The translations under genes were made by a program, and so were the position numbers. Shown here in pieces: positions 1 to 8,592 of a stretch of 50,672 nt of DNA; within the stretch, counting starts at the first letter, position 1, and the number at the start of each line of letters is the position of its first letter. The notes beneath the pieces are model-generated. The model was not told the DNA's origin and did not search any database. It saw only the letters and a list, made by a program, of their open reading frames with translations. The stretch spans positions 1-50,672 of the IMG/VR virus record IMGVR_UViG_3300022851_000017. The stretch is one strand, 5' to 3'. The stretch is from a virus.

Positions 1-1
1 A

Positions 2-1192
2 AAATTTACCATTTCTTCGGCACATATTTTAAATGCAAAGGATAATAAGTATAGTATTGAAGATTCTAAATACATAATCGTTAATTATGATTTCTTTAGA
101 AATAAAGACTCCAAGCAGATTGAGAAAAAATTAAAAAAACTAGGTATTGATCTTAGTGAATTTGAATGTGTTATATGTGATGAGTCACATAAACTAAAAA
201 ATTCTCAAAGCAATACATATAAGAACTTTAAGAAATTCTTCTCACATATTGATCGTAAGGTGTTCTTAACAGGTACACCAACACCAAATAGAATTACTGA
301 ACTTTATACTGTACTAAATCAAATTTCACCATTGGAGTTCTCGAATAAGACCTTCTTTTATGATTATTATTGTGGTAAAGAATATCAAAGACTACCATAT
401 GGTCATGACTTTGTAAAGGTAAGAGAACCAAGACTAAAAGAACTTTTCAATAAACTTGAACCATATTCATATAGAGTAAGAAAGGTAGATGTGTTAACCG
501 AATTACCACCAAAGACGTATCAAAAGGTAGTGTTTGAGATGGACACAAAAGATCATAAGAAATATTTAGAGATTGAAGAGGGGGTAGCTAAAGAAATATT
601 GGGAATGAAAAAACCCAATTCAGCCAACGCACTTACAATTATGCTTAGATTAAGACAGTTTACAGCAGAACTAAAAATTGATTATTTAAAAAATCTTATT
701 AGTGAGGTAATTGATGTTGATGAGAAGTTCATTATTGTGGACTCCTTTAAGGATACACTAAAAATACTTCATAAATATTATCCAGATGTTTCGGGTCTTC
801 ATACTGGTGATCAGAATTTGGAGGAGAGAAATGAAATAAAAAGACTTTTCCAGAATAAAGAGTCATATTTGAAAATATTTTTAGGTTCAATACAGACGTG
901 TAATTATGGGCTTACACTAACTGCTGCCTCTAAGATGTTCATAATATCACTACCGTACTCGGTGGGTGAATATGATCAGGTAGCCGATAGGATTTTCAGA
1001 ATTGGTCAGGAGAATCCAGTAAATATATATCCCCTTATATTTAGAGACACAATTGATGAGTATGTGTTTAATTCAATCGAGAATAAAAGAAAAGAAATTA
1101 CGAAAGCAATTGATAATATTGATTATAAGTCCGATATTGGCGAATCCGTTATTGGTGAGATAATAAAAACATTCAAAAGAAAATATGGTTAA
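2..1192 (+). CDS. SNF2-family helicase/ATPase, 5' end outside window
   Basis: C-terminal part of an SF2 helicase of the SNF2 class; the reading frame is open to the left edge, so the gene is partial here. Visible motifs are the Walker B variant DESHKLKN (about 190-215), motif III LTGTPTPNR (about 266-292), and a C-terminal helicase lobe with an SNF2 motif V/VI block (TCNYGLTLTAAS, then DQVADRIFRIGQ). The RIGQ signature and the 'ELP-K' stretch after the linker resemble SMARCAL1-like fork-remodelling ATPases. ATP-driven DNA translocation or branch migration in replication or recombination is the likely role, comparable in job to T4 UvsW but from another subfamily. The gene ends inside the start of the next gene (8-base overlap). 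Walker A is off the window. Confidence 0.88.
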   Translation, partial: KFTISSAHILNAKDNKYSIEDSKYIIVNYDFFRNKDSKQIEKKLKKLGIDLSEFECVICDESHKLKNSQSNTYKNFKKFFSHIDRKVFLTGTPTPNRITELYTVLNQISPLEFSNKTFFYDYYCGKEYQRLPYGHDFVKVREPRLKELFNKLEPYSYRVRKVDVLTELPPKTYQKVVFEMDTKDHKKYLEIEEGVAKEILGMKKPNSANALTIMLRLRQFTAELKIDYLKNLISEVIDVDEKFIIVDSFKDTLKILHKYYPDVSGLHTGDQNLEERNEIKRLFQNKESYLKIFLGSIQTCNYGLTLTAASKMFIISLPYSVGEYDQVADRIFRIGQENPVNIYPLIFRDTIDEYVFNSIENKRKEITKAIDNIDYKSDIGESVIGEIIKTFKRKYG

Positions 1193-1529
1193 TACCTCAA
1201 GCCCAAGAAAATTACTCATTGAACATGCAATGAAATATAATATGAGTGAAAAGGAAAATATACTTAAATTTTATAATGATGTAAGTGAGTTTGTGAGATA
1301 CCATCCGACTGTTAGTGGGTATGGAAATGATTTGGATTTTGGGATTATAACCTCTGAAGATGGCACGTATATAGAACTCCAAGGCGTTAATCTAATAAGT
1401 GCGTTAGCCATGTGTGATGTTTTTCCAGAGAATTTTAATGAAGTAATATTAGAAAACGTATACGTGGACAAAGAATTTAAGTACACATTCAATAGTGAAG
1501 AAAAGTTTTTAGTAAAAGAAAAGATATGA
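1185..1529 (+). CDS. Hypothetical protein between helicase and polymerase
   Basis: A 114-residue protein I do not recognise. It overlaps the helicase stop by 8 bases and its own stop overlaps the polymerase start by 4 bases (ATGA), so the three genes look translationally coupled. It has no signal peptide, membrane segment or cysteine motif. The middle is acidic and ends in a Lys/Glu-rich tail (KFLVKEKI). An internal ATG about 15 codons in could be the real start. Its position suggests a replication-associated accessory protein, but that is inferred from context only. Confidence 0.7.
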   Translation: MVNTSSPRKLLIEHAMKYNMSEKENILKFYNDVSEFVRYHPTVSGYGNDLDFGIITSEDGTYIELQGVNLISALAMCDVFPENFNEVILENVYVDKEFKYTFNSEEKFLVKEKI

Positions 1530-4500
1530 GTATAAAAAAAGATATGGGTATAAAATCAACAATTGGTGAAATTCAGAAGTTTATTGAAGGTAAGGGGGGT
1601 ATAAAGTATTTAGTTAATGTTGAAACTTCTAGAGATAGTAAATATGCTGAATGTATTATACATGATCCACACACACTTGAGAAGAGAATTGACAAGGTAG
1701 AATACGAACCATTCTTATATATTAAGGACTTTAAATCTAAGGGCTATAAACTCTATGGTGGTGATCAACAAAAACTAAAGACGAAGATGTTGTTGTATGG
1801 CATTACCATCAAAAAGATGAAGACTGGTAATCAACCTAGACTTGAAGACGGATTTTGTTACAAGGTTACTTCTAACATATCATTTGAGGCAATTGAAAAA
1901 TTCTTCAGTGATGGTCATATGGGTATCTACGATAAGATGTATAATGATAATGGTAGGGTCATGAAGGATCAGAATGACAGACCATTATATAAGTATAAAG
2001 ACCTGTATTATACAATATCAACAAACGATCAATTCTTTATTTCAACTGGTAATAGACTTTTCAAAGGTATGGAAGAGTATAGTATGGTTCATAAGGCTGT
2101 ATATGATATTGAGACAACTGGCTTAAGATATCAACATGCTAGAATTTTTGCTATTGGTGTTAGGGATAATAGAGGGTTTGAAAGGGTTATTGAGGTAAAT
2201 GAAGACGATAATGACGAGGAAGAAATTCGTATAATTAAGGAGTTTTTTGAGGCTATTGATGAAATAAAACCTGCGGTAATATCAGGTTACAACTCTGAAG
2301 ACTTTGATTATCCTTTTATCTTGGAAAGAGCAGAAATTCTTGGTTTTGATATCACAACAATTAAAACTACCCTAAAAAAGGGTCAAAACATAAAAAGAAG
2401 ACCCAATTCTAGTGTAAAGATTGGTAATTCGTCTCATAGATATACTTCAACTATGTCATGGGGTTATAGTATAAATGATATTATGTTTGCAGCTAAGAAG
2501 ACCGAGGCGATTAATAGTGATATTAAAAATACTAGACTTAAATATATCTGTCAGTTTGAGAATATTACAAAACCAAATCGAATGTATATCGATGGTGAAA
2601 ATATTGGTAAATTCTGGAAGGAAGATATGGTATTCGTAATAAATCCAGAGAACAATAATTACAAACAAATGCCTGATGAATTTCAGGAGAGTGGTGTTAG
2701 GTTCTATAAGATTCAAAAAAATAAAGAAAATTTAGGGGATGAGAAATATGATCATTTTAAGAAATCTATTTTTAAATTAGAAAAAAATCCACAGGGCTTA
2801 ATTGAGTTTTTTAAGGAACAACAAAAAAATCTAAGCACATATAAATTTATTACTGGTAAGGAAATCTTAAGAAGATATTTACTTGATGATCTTTGGGAAA
2901 CTGAGCAGGTAGATGAACTATATAACTCAGCATCCTTTGCGATGGCAAAACTAGTACCAACTACGTATAGTAGAGTAACGACAATGGGTAATGCATCTGT
3001 ATGGAATTTACTTATGACTGCATGGAGTTATGAAAACGATCTTGCAATACCAGATAACGATGTTTCATTAAATTTTGGTGGAGGTCTTACTAGATGTTAT
3101 AAGAAGGGTTACACAAAAAGGGTAATTAAGATTGATTATGCGTCACTTTATCCAATGATTCAATTAACATATGATATTTTTCCTATGTTTGATGTTACTG
3201 GGGTAATAAAAAAGATGCTTACTTATCTTACAACTACTCGTAATATATATAAGAAGCTTGCTAGAAATAAATCTCTTAATGATGAAGAAATTGATCTATT
3301 ATTAACTACTGGTCAAGAAGATACATATAATAAAATTAAAGCGGGAATTGACTTTACACCAAAAGAAATGAATCTATTTGATGTGAAACAATTACCAATT
3401 AAAATTATTAATAACTCACTTTTCGGTGCCTTGGGAGCAGGAGTTGCTTTTAATTGGTCAGATAATAGATGTGCATGGAGAATTACTTGCTACGGTAGAC
3501 TTTATTTGAGAAGGGCAGTTTCTTATTTTAAACCATATGATTGTGAGCCACTACTTGCAGTTACTGATGGTGTTAATTTTTCTGTACCTAATAAAACTAC
3601 AATTAAGATCGATGAGACTGGGGTATATTATGACCAACCAGAGGGGTTGATTGAAGATATGTGGAAATATGGTGGTCAATTAGGTATTAATGCTCTAATT
3701 GAGAAATTCAATCGAGAGGAAATGACATCTCAATACATGTCTGTTGATAATGATGGTGAGTTTGATTCTTGTCTTAATCTTTCTAGAATTAACTATGCGT
3801 TAATGAGTGATAAGGTCGATAAAAAAACCAATAAACCCGTTATGGAGATGGTTGATGGTGTGGAAGTACCTGTTAAAAAAATTAAATTAACTGGTAATAC
3901 AATAAAATCAAAAATTAAGGCGATCTATATTGATAACTTTAATGAGATTGGACTTGACATGATTCTTAAAGGTAAGGGTGAGGAATTCATTGAACACTAC
4001 TACAAGACCGTTGAAGATATTTTCTATCAAAGAGTACCTCTTAGTAAGATAGCAACTAAGAAGAGATACAAAATGAGTATTAAGGAATATATTAATCGAG
4101 GTACAGATAAGAATGGTCGTAAGAAAGCTAAGATGGCGCATATGGAACTCATAATTCAAGATAGAATTAATAAGGCAAAGATTTGTTATGGTGAATTATA
4201 TCCCGAAGGTGAATTGACTGATCCAATGGAAATATATGATAAGGTTGAAACATATCTTGATCCTGAACCTGATCTAGATAGTTATATTTATTTTATAAAC
4301 GTGGGCGATGTCCAATCTAGGGGCGATAGTGCTATGATGGTAGAAAAGAAAGTAATCATAAACGAAGAAACTAAAGAAGAAGAGGTAGTTGAATATGAAA
4401 GACTTGCTTCTGAATTAATTAGTAAGGAAGATTTTGAGGATAATGCTAATGCAACAGGTAAGTATAATGTAGCAAAATACATTGCAGCATTTAATATGAG

Positions 4501-5230
4501 TGTTAAATCAGCAATGCTTGATGGGTTTATACCAGAAGTTAGGGAAAGGCTATTGATTAAACTTAAAAAGGATAGAAAAACAAAACAATATACATTTGAA
4601 AGAGAGTATTTTGATGAAGACCAAATGTATCTACAGTCTTTTGATTTGGATAATTTCGAAGATTCAATGGCATTAGAGACTAAAGAGGTTTTATTTTATA
4701 ATAGATATGGATATAAGCCAGAAACAGTTTGGAGTGGTGTTAGAAAGGATGCAGTTTGGAGTCCAACCGCAAAACAATGGGATACTGAATTAAGACTATA
4801 TGAAGAAATCTATGAAAATGCACTACAACATGTTAGAGATACAATAAATCCAAATATTAAGTCTATTGATGATCAATTAAATGCTGGTGATTATGTTCTA
4901 ATAAAGGATGATAAAATATATGATTTAGGGTATAATACTGGTGATTTTATTCAAATAAAAGAAAGGAACATTAAAATACCTAAATTAGAAATTGAATTAC
5001 AATTAGAGGAGATTGAGCGATCAGAAAATGATGACTCAGATAAAGAGGTTAGTAGTGTTAATATTTTAGGTGATGAAGAAATAAAAAATGTTAGTGATGT
5101 AGGAAATCTTTTTATTGAATTTTTAAATAAGTTTGGAATGCCACCTAACACAGATTACGATGAACTAATGAAACTTGAAGAAGCTAAAAATGCATTTGAT
5201 AATTTTATTGAGGATAATTCGAATACATAA
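1526..5230 (+). CDS. 43: Family B DNA polymerase (T4 gp43-like), extended
   Basis: Replicative DNA polymerase with 3'-5' proofreading. The exonuclease domain shows ExoI DIETTG at residues 194-199 and ExoII YNSEDFDYP at 255-263. The polymerase domain shows motif A DYASLYPMIQ (Asp537) and motif B KIINNSLFGALG (Lys626). Motif C reads VTDGVNF with Asp681. In the usual DTD triad the first Asp is therefore Val, while the second, the essential metal ligand in RB69 (Asp623), is kept. At 1,234 residues it is about 330 longer than T4 gp43, with extra sequence between exonuclease and palm and a C-terminal extension of unknown role. No intein or frameshift is seen. It is coupled to the upstream small gene by a 4-base overlap. 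Confidence 0.95.
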   Translation: MSIKKDMGIKSTIGEIQKFIEGKGGIKYLVNVETSRDSKYAECIIHDPHTLEKRIDKVEYEPFLYIKDFKSKGYKLYGGDQQKLKTKMLLYGITIKKMKTGNQPRLEDGFCYKVTSNISFEAIEKFFSDGHMGIYDKMYNDNGRVMKDQNDRPLYKYKDLYYTISTNDQFFISTGNRLFKGMEEYSMVHKAVYDIETTGLRYQHARIFAIGVRDNRGFERVIEVNEDDNDEEEIRIIKEFFEAIDEIKPAVISGYNSEDFDYPFILERAEILGFDITTIKTTLKKGQNIKRRPNSSVKIGNSSHRYTSTMSWGYSINDIMFAAKKTEAINSDIKNTRLKYICQFENITKPNRMYIDGENIGKFWKEDMVFVINPENNNYKQMPDEFQESGVRFYKIQKNKENLGDEKYDHFKKSIFKLEKNPQGLIEFFKEQQKNLSTYKFITGKEILRRYLLDDLWETEQVDELYNSASFAMAKLVPTTYSRVTTMGNASVWNLLMTAWSYENDLAIPDNDVSLNFGGGLTRCYKKGYTKRVIKIDYASLYPMIQLTYDIFPMFDVTGVIKKMLTYLTTTRNIYKKLARNKSLNDEEIDLLLTTGQEDTYNKIKAGIDFTPKEMNLFDVKQLPIKIINNSLFGALGAGVAFNWSDNRCAWRITCYGRLYLRRAVSYFKPYDCEPLLAVTDGVNFSVPNKTTIKIDETGVYYDQPEGLIEDMWKYGGQLGINALIEKFNREEMTSQYMSVDNDGEFDSCLNLSRINYALMSDKVDKKTNKPVMEMVDGVEVPVKKIKLTGNTIKSKIKAIYIDNFNEIGLDMILKGKGEEFIEHYYKTVEDIFYQRVPLSKIATKKRYKMSIKEYINRGTDKNGRKKAKMAHMELIIQDRINKAKICYGELYPEGELTDPMEIYDKVETYLDPEPDLDSYIYFINVGDVQSRGDSAMMVEKKVIINEETKEEEVVEYERLASELISKEDFEDNANATGKYNVAKYIAAFNMSVKSAMLDGFIPEVRERLLIKLKKDRKTKQYTFEREYFDEDQMYLQSFDLDNFEDSMALETKEVLFYNRYGYKPETVWSGVRKDAVWSPTAKQWDTELRLYEEIYENALQHVRDTINPNIKSIDDQLNAGDYVLIKDDKIYDLGYNTGDFIQIKERNIKIPKLEIELQLEEIERSENDDSDKEVSSVNILGDEEIKNVSDVGNLFIEFLNKFGMPPNTDYDELMKLEEAKNAFDNFIEDNSNT

Positions 5231-5240
5231 AGTATTTATA
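5231..5240 (+). promoter_or_regulatory. AGTATTTATA motif, putative phage promoter
   Basis: Exact AGTATTTATA starting one base after the polymerase stop and ending 4 bases before the next ATG (5245). One of about 15 such sites; see the finding on this motif. If it is a -10 element the transcript would be nearly leaderless. Confidence 0.55.
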
Positions 5241-5244
5241 TAAA

Positions 5245-5904
5245 ATGAAGAATATGAGTTTTTCGAAAAAGGAAATAAGTGAAATTATTGATGGTGACGA
5301 TAATATTATCGGGGTAAAGGGGACTCCTGAGTTTGATAATAATCAAGTGACTAAATCTAATGGCACTACCGATAAGAATGTGATGATTGGTACACAAAAC
5401 TATAAGAATGATTTTCTTGGTAGGTTTGGTTTTTCATTCTACGAGTCGGAGGAAGATAATAAAAATCTTGTTGATGGTTTAGCTAAAATAATGTATAGTA
5501 AGTATCTTGAGACGCTTGATCACTATAAAAATAATCCAAATAAATTAGAGTCTGATTGGAAACTACATCAAAATCATAATTTTGAAAATCAACCAGAAGA
5601 TTCAAGAGAACATGATTATGAATGGGCTAGTGATATTATGAAATATCTAGAGCCACATTTAAAGAAAGATATAAATGAAAGTGTAGTTGTTGAAGATAAA
5701 TTGAGTAATAAAAAAGATAGCGACAAATCTGTTGGTGAAAAAAATAAAAAAGATGACCTGAGTAAGAAAGATAAAATCGAAATGGTTGCCGATCTTTTAT
5801 CTAAATTACCACCTACTGAGATAAATAAATTAACTAATTTGCTTGAGGCAAAAAGGGAGCTTGATGAATTTGCATCAACAATAGTAAAAGAAAATAAGTC
5901 GTAG
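5245..5904 (+). CDS. Hypothetical protein with Lys-rich linker
   Basis: A 219-residue acidic, hydrophilic protein not assigned to a family. The N-terminal two thirds is mixed. Around residues 145-180 there is a low-complexity Lys/Asp/Ser linker (KKDSDKSVGEKNKKDD), then a C-terminal predicted helical hairpin (LSKLPPTEINKLTNLLEAK) suitable for oligomerisation. There are no membrane segments. It starts right after an AGTATTTATA motif; an alternative ATG lies three codons in. It heads a run of genes up to about 8.5 kb, possibly virion or assembly proteins, but nothing in the protein proves that. Confidence 0.72.
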   Translation: MKNMSFSKKEISEIIDGDDNIIGVKGTPEFDNNQVTKSNGTTDKNVMIGTQNYKNDFLGRFGFSFYESEEDNKNLVDGLAKIMYSKYLETLDHYKNNPNKLESDWKLHQNHNFENQPEDSREHDYEWASDIMKYLEPHLKKDINESVVVEDKLSNKKDSDKSVGEKNKKDDLSKKDKIEMVADLLSKLPPTEINKLTNLLEAKRELDEFASTIVKENKS

Positions 5905-5905
5905 T

Positions 5906-6691
5906 ATGAATAAGGAACTATATGATAATACGTATCTAATACCAAAGCCAATACTTAAGAATATAAATTCTGCATTGGTTAAATATCCTAATTCAGAAGG
6001 AATAAAAAGAGCAAAAAACTTACTTAGATCAGGTGATTGTACATATCAAAATCTCAAGAGATTAAAAAACTTTTTTGAAACCACAAATCAAGATTCTCCA
6101 GAATATTTTCTTTCTGGTGGTGATGATATGAGGAGTTTTGTGAATGATACATTAACGAAACAAAGAAATGAGGTTTCAAAAAGCCAAGAAGTAAGAAGAG
6201 ATGCTGGTGTTAATTCGTCAAGAGATTCTAAAATTATGCCACAAACAGGTATTGTTAATTTAAAGGAAGGGATTGAATATAGTGATGATTTAAAAAAGAA
6301 TGCCCTTGGCGTTATTTTTAATGATGGTAGGGTTTTAATACTAAAAAGATCATCATACGGTGAACAATGGTGTCCAAATAAATGGGGATTAGTTGGTGGC
6401 GGTGTTGAAGAGGGTGAGGAGCCTATCGATGCTTGTAAAAGAGAAATTTACGAAGAAACAGCAATAAAGGTAGATTCCTTTATTGAGAAAGTAATATTAC
6501 AAAGAAGTAATGAGAGTATTGAGCATATTTTCATTGGTAAATATGATGGTGAGCCATTTGACATAAAACTTGATAGAGAACATCAAGGGTACATGTGGGT
6601 AAATGAAGAAGAATTAAAATTAATGGATGCTAGAATTTGTGTACCAAATTTACATGACTATATCGGCATTGCAATACAGAAATATGATTAA
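5906..6691 (+). CDS. Nudix hydrolase with extra N-terminal domain
   Basis: Residues about 128-261 form a Nudix domain. The Nudix box is complete: a GGGVEEGEEP start, then REIYEET with the catalytic Glu pair, at about residues 163-187. The family hydrolyses nucleoside diphosphates linked to another moiety, using Mg2+ bound by the Glu residues. The N-terminal ~125 residues are a separate Lys-rich helical region (IPKPILKNINSALVKYP, then FLSGGDDMRSFVN) that I do not recognise. Such a fusion suggests the hydrolase is tethered to a particle or partner. Substrate is unknown: 8-oxo-dGTP clean-up, (p)ppGpp or cap/NAD removal are all possible. It is separated from the upstream stop by 1 base and from the next gene by 2. 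Confidence 0.88.
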   Translation: MNKELYDNTYLIPKPILKNINSALVKYPNSEGIKRAKNLLRSGDCTYQNLKRLKNFFETTNQDSPEYFLSGGDDMRSFVNDTLTKQRNEVSKSQEVRRDAGVNSSRDSKIMPQTGIVNLKEGIEYSDDLKKNALGVIFNDGRVLILKRSSYGEQWCPNKWGLVGGGVEEGEEPIDACKREIYEETAIKVDSFIEKVILQRSNESIEHIFIGKYDGEPFDIKLDREHQGYMWVNEEELKLMDARICVPNLHDYIGIAIQKYD

Positions 6692-6693
6692 CT

Positions 6694-6930
6694 ATGGGAC
6701 TATTAGAAAATTCAGGACAATTTAGAAAAAATAATTTAACAAAGAACACCTATACAACAAAAAAACCATATAGTAAGGGTAATACGAGAGCATTATCTGA
6801 TGGTGATGAGTTTGGTAAGGGTGAATTTAATGGGTCAGTTGGTGGTAAGACTGACATCAACCAGAGAAAAACCTCAATGTCAAAAAACAAATACTCATTA
6901 AAAAAGCCTTACGGTGAAAGTAACGTATAA
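6694..6930 (+). CDS. Small Lys/Gly/Asn-rich protein
   Basis: A 78-residue basic protein of unknown function. It contains two similar segments, NTYTTKKPYSKGN near residue 18 and NKYSLKKPYGESN at the C-terminus, separated by SDGDEFGKGEFNG. The duplicated 'N-x-Y-x-x-K-K-P-Y' pattern suggests a short repeat that binds a partner or packs on a capsid or tail surface. It has no cysteines or hydrophobic segments. It follows the Nudix gene by 2 bases and precedes the WYL-like gene by 6, so it is almost certainly co-transcribed. Confidence 0.7.
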   Translation: MGLLENSGQFRKNNLTKNTYTTKKPYSKGNTRALSDGDEFGKGEFNGSVGGKTDINQRKTSMSKNKYSLKKPYGESNV

Positions 6931-6936
6931 GATATA

Positions 6937-7767
6937 ATGAATGAAAATAAACTGCTTCATAAGAATCTCAAGAAAACAAGATCGCTCAACGAATGGGTTG
7001 ATAGAAACCTTATTCTTGACTCAATAAAGGAGCATGATATTCTTTATATTTATTATGCTGGTGACGAAACAGTAAATAGAGGGTATAGAACAATCGAACC
7101 GTTTGTTTTAGGTAAGCATGTGAAAACAGGAAATCTTGTCTTAAGAGCATGGCAACAAGCAGGGAGTTCAGATTCTGCTAAGGGGGTTAAAAGAACACCA
7201 AGAGAAAAGGATAAGTTAGCTGGTTGGAGACTATTTAGATTAGATGGAATTACAACGGCAATGAAAACCTCAAAAAAGTTTAAAACCGACTCGGCATTTA
7301 TTAGTTCAAAAAGACCGAAGTTTAATCCAGAAGATAGGGATATTGACATTATGTTCGGTATAGAACCTGATCATGAAATAGGTGTTGATGATGTTGGTAC
7401 AAGTACTAGCATTGATAGTCCTAAAACAACAAGAGACTTTAAAGGTCAGGACGATAAATTTAAGTCATTCTTTCAGAGTGATAAAAATAAAGATACTATT
7501 AACAATGAGAACATTAGAAATATTTATGAACTAATAACAAAATATCATAAAAAAAATCCAAGAGATTATTCTTTAATGAAAAGAGGTGGTGATTTTTTTG
7601 CAGTTAAAAATAATAATGTTGCTAAATATCCACAAAATAATGTTGTTGGTAATTTAAAGGATATCTTTAATGATAGGTTTAATGTTGATTCGTCTAGATT
7701 AAAACCTAATTTTCTAAAAAAGGAAAAGGATGATTTCTTTAATAAAATGAAAAATTATAGTGAATAA
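6937..7767 (+). CDS. WYL-like domain protein
   Basis: A 276-residue protein. Residues about 20-120 resemble a WYL/Sm-like beta barrel: LYIYYAGDETVNRGYRTIEPFVLG, split around Gly, is followed by LVLRAWQQAG and then WRLFRLDGI. This matches the order seen in WYL domains (Tyr-Tyr-x-Gly, Arg, Pro, the W-Y-L-like strand, and a closing R-x-F-x-L-D-R/G-I). WYL domains usually bind nucleic acid or a nucleotide and control transcription or defence enzymes. No helix-turn-helix partner is visible. The C-terminal half is a hydrophilic linker plus a Lys-rich helical tail with KYHKKNPRDYSLMKRGGDFF. The role is inferred from weak fold resemblance; a structural role cannot be excluded. Confidence 0.6.
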   Translation: MNENKLLHKNLKKTRSLNEWVDRNLILDSIKEHDILYIYYAGDETVNRGYRTIEPFVLGKHVKTGNLVLRAWQQAGSSDSAKGVKRTPREKDKLAGWRLFRLDGITTAMKTSKKFKTDSAFISSKRPKFNPEDRDIDIMFGIEPDHEIGVDDVGTSTSIDSPKTTRDFKGQDDKFKSFFQSDKNKDTINNENIRNIYELITKYHKKNPRDYSLMKRGGDFFAVKNNNVAKYPQNNVVGNLKDIFNDRFNVDSSRLKPNFLKKEKDDFFNKMKNYSE

Positions 7768-7788
7768 CCTGTTTTTAGGATTAAAATC

Positions 7789-7798
7789 AGTATTTATA
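7789..7798 (+). promoter_or_regulatory. AGTATTTATA motif, putative phage promoter
   Basis: Exact match in the 53-base gap between the WYL-like gene and the Gln-rich gene; it ends 22 bases before the ATG at 7821. Confidence 0.55.
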
Positions 7799-7820
7799 AA
7801 AAACCATAAAAAATTATAAA

Positions 7821-8522
7821 ATGCCTAATATAGATTTAAGTAAATTAGAGGGAACAATTAAGGAGAGAAAAGAGCAGATGATGGAACAATCATCTACTTT
7901 AGGTGAAAAAAGAATTGCACCTAAAGACGGTAATTTTCTTAATGAAATCCAAACTGCACTTCATACTCGAAGTAACACCCCAACAACAGATAGAATGAAT
8001 GCAATTAATAAAGTTAGTGAAGCGAAGATTAAGGCTAAGAATAGTGGTGGGAATACTCGTGATGTAGGTGCAGAACAAATACTTAGTGAAGCACCATCAC
8101 AAAGACCACAACAACAAAGACCACAATACCAGCAACAACCACAAACACAACAACCACAAACACAACAACCACAAGCTACTAGTGGTTCAGATAGAGACCA
8201 GACACTTTATAGTGAAATGCAAAAAATGCAGAGCATGTATCAACAAAATTATGGATTTGATATGAATCAAAACCAACCACAAAATATGAGTGAGGGGTAT
8301 CAGCAACCAACTGGTGGTATGCTCAATGAGCATCAAGTGAATGAGATTGTTAACAAACAACTACCAATGATGGTTGTTGAAACAATGAAAAACGTAATAT
8401 TAGAACAATATGCAAATGAAAAATTCGTAGCTACTCTTCTTGAGAATAAGGATGTTATTGAAAAAATCATGAGGGAGCATCTTAGAGCGTTACAAGAAAG
8501 AAAAAAGAGTAAAACTACTTAA
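7821..8522 (+). CDS. Gln/Pro-rich hypothetical protein, possibly structural
   Basis: A 233-residue protein with three parts. The N-terminal region (1-90) is charged (DLSKLEGTIKERKEQMMEQS). A Gln/Pro low-complexity linker (about 93-118) carries short repeats of the QQPQT type. The C-terminal region (about 165-233) is predicted helical and ends in a basic tail (LRALQERKKSKTT). No enzyme motif is visible. Hinge-like Gln/Pro linkers are common in phage assembly and scaffold proteins, but the family is not recognised. The gene follows an AGTATTTATA motif and is followed by a second motif and a strong terminator, so it may be a single-gene unit. Confidence 0.75.
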   Translation: MPNIDLSKLEGTIKERKEQMMEQSSTLGEKRIAPKDGNFLNEIQTALHTRSNTPTTDRMNAINKVSEAKIKAKNSGGNTRDVGAEQILSEAPSQRPQQQRPQYQQQPQTQQPQTQQPQATSGSDRDQTLYSEMQKMQSMYQQNYGFDMNQNQPQNMSEGYQQPTGGMLNEHQVNEIVNKQLPMMVVETMKNVILEQYANEKFVATLLENKDVIEKIMREHLRALQERKKSKTT

Positions 8523-8527
8523 TAAAT

Positions 8528-8537
8528 AGTATTTATT
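8528..8537 (+). promoter_or_regulatory. AGTATTTATT motif placed before a terminator
   Basis: Motif copy 6 bases after the Gln-rich gene stop. Unlike the other sites, a perfect terminator hairpin (8547-8577) sits between it and the next start (8593), so a transcript starting here would meet the hairpin at once. This suggests attenuation or read-through control of the large gene. Confidence 0.45.
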
Positions 8538-8546
8538 GATATGCAG

Positions 8547-8577
8547 CCCATAGTAGTTTTCTGCTATGGGTTTTTTT
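8547..8577 (+). terminator. Intrinsic terminator
   Basis: Perfect 7-bp stem CCCATAG (8547-8553) and CTATGGG (8564-8570), 10-base loop, then seven T. An ATG inside the 3' arm (8566) opens a frame into the next gene, but a start in a terminator stem followed by a poly-Phe/Ile run is unlikely. Confidence 0.88.
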
Positions 8578-8592
8578 ATTATTATTATTATT

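Noticed and set aside
1526-5230. Intein or intron in the unusually long polymerase
   Set aside because: No intein splice-site or homing-endonuclease motif is seen; the extra length is spread out and at the C-terminus.
8068-8265. His/Asn-rich overlapping frame
   Set aside because: It is the out-of-frame reading of the Gln/Pro low-complexity DNA in the gene at 7821-8522.
8566-8592. ATG inside the terminator stem as start of the giant protein
   Set aside because: It would give a Gly-Phe-Phe-Ile-run N-terminus coded by the terminator T tract and repeats; the ATG at 8593 is the first start outside the hairpin.
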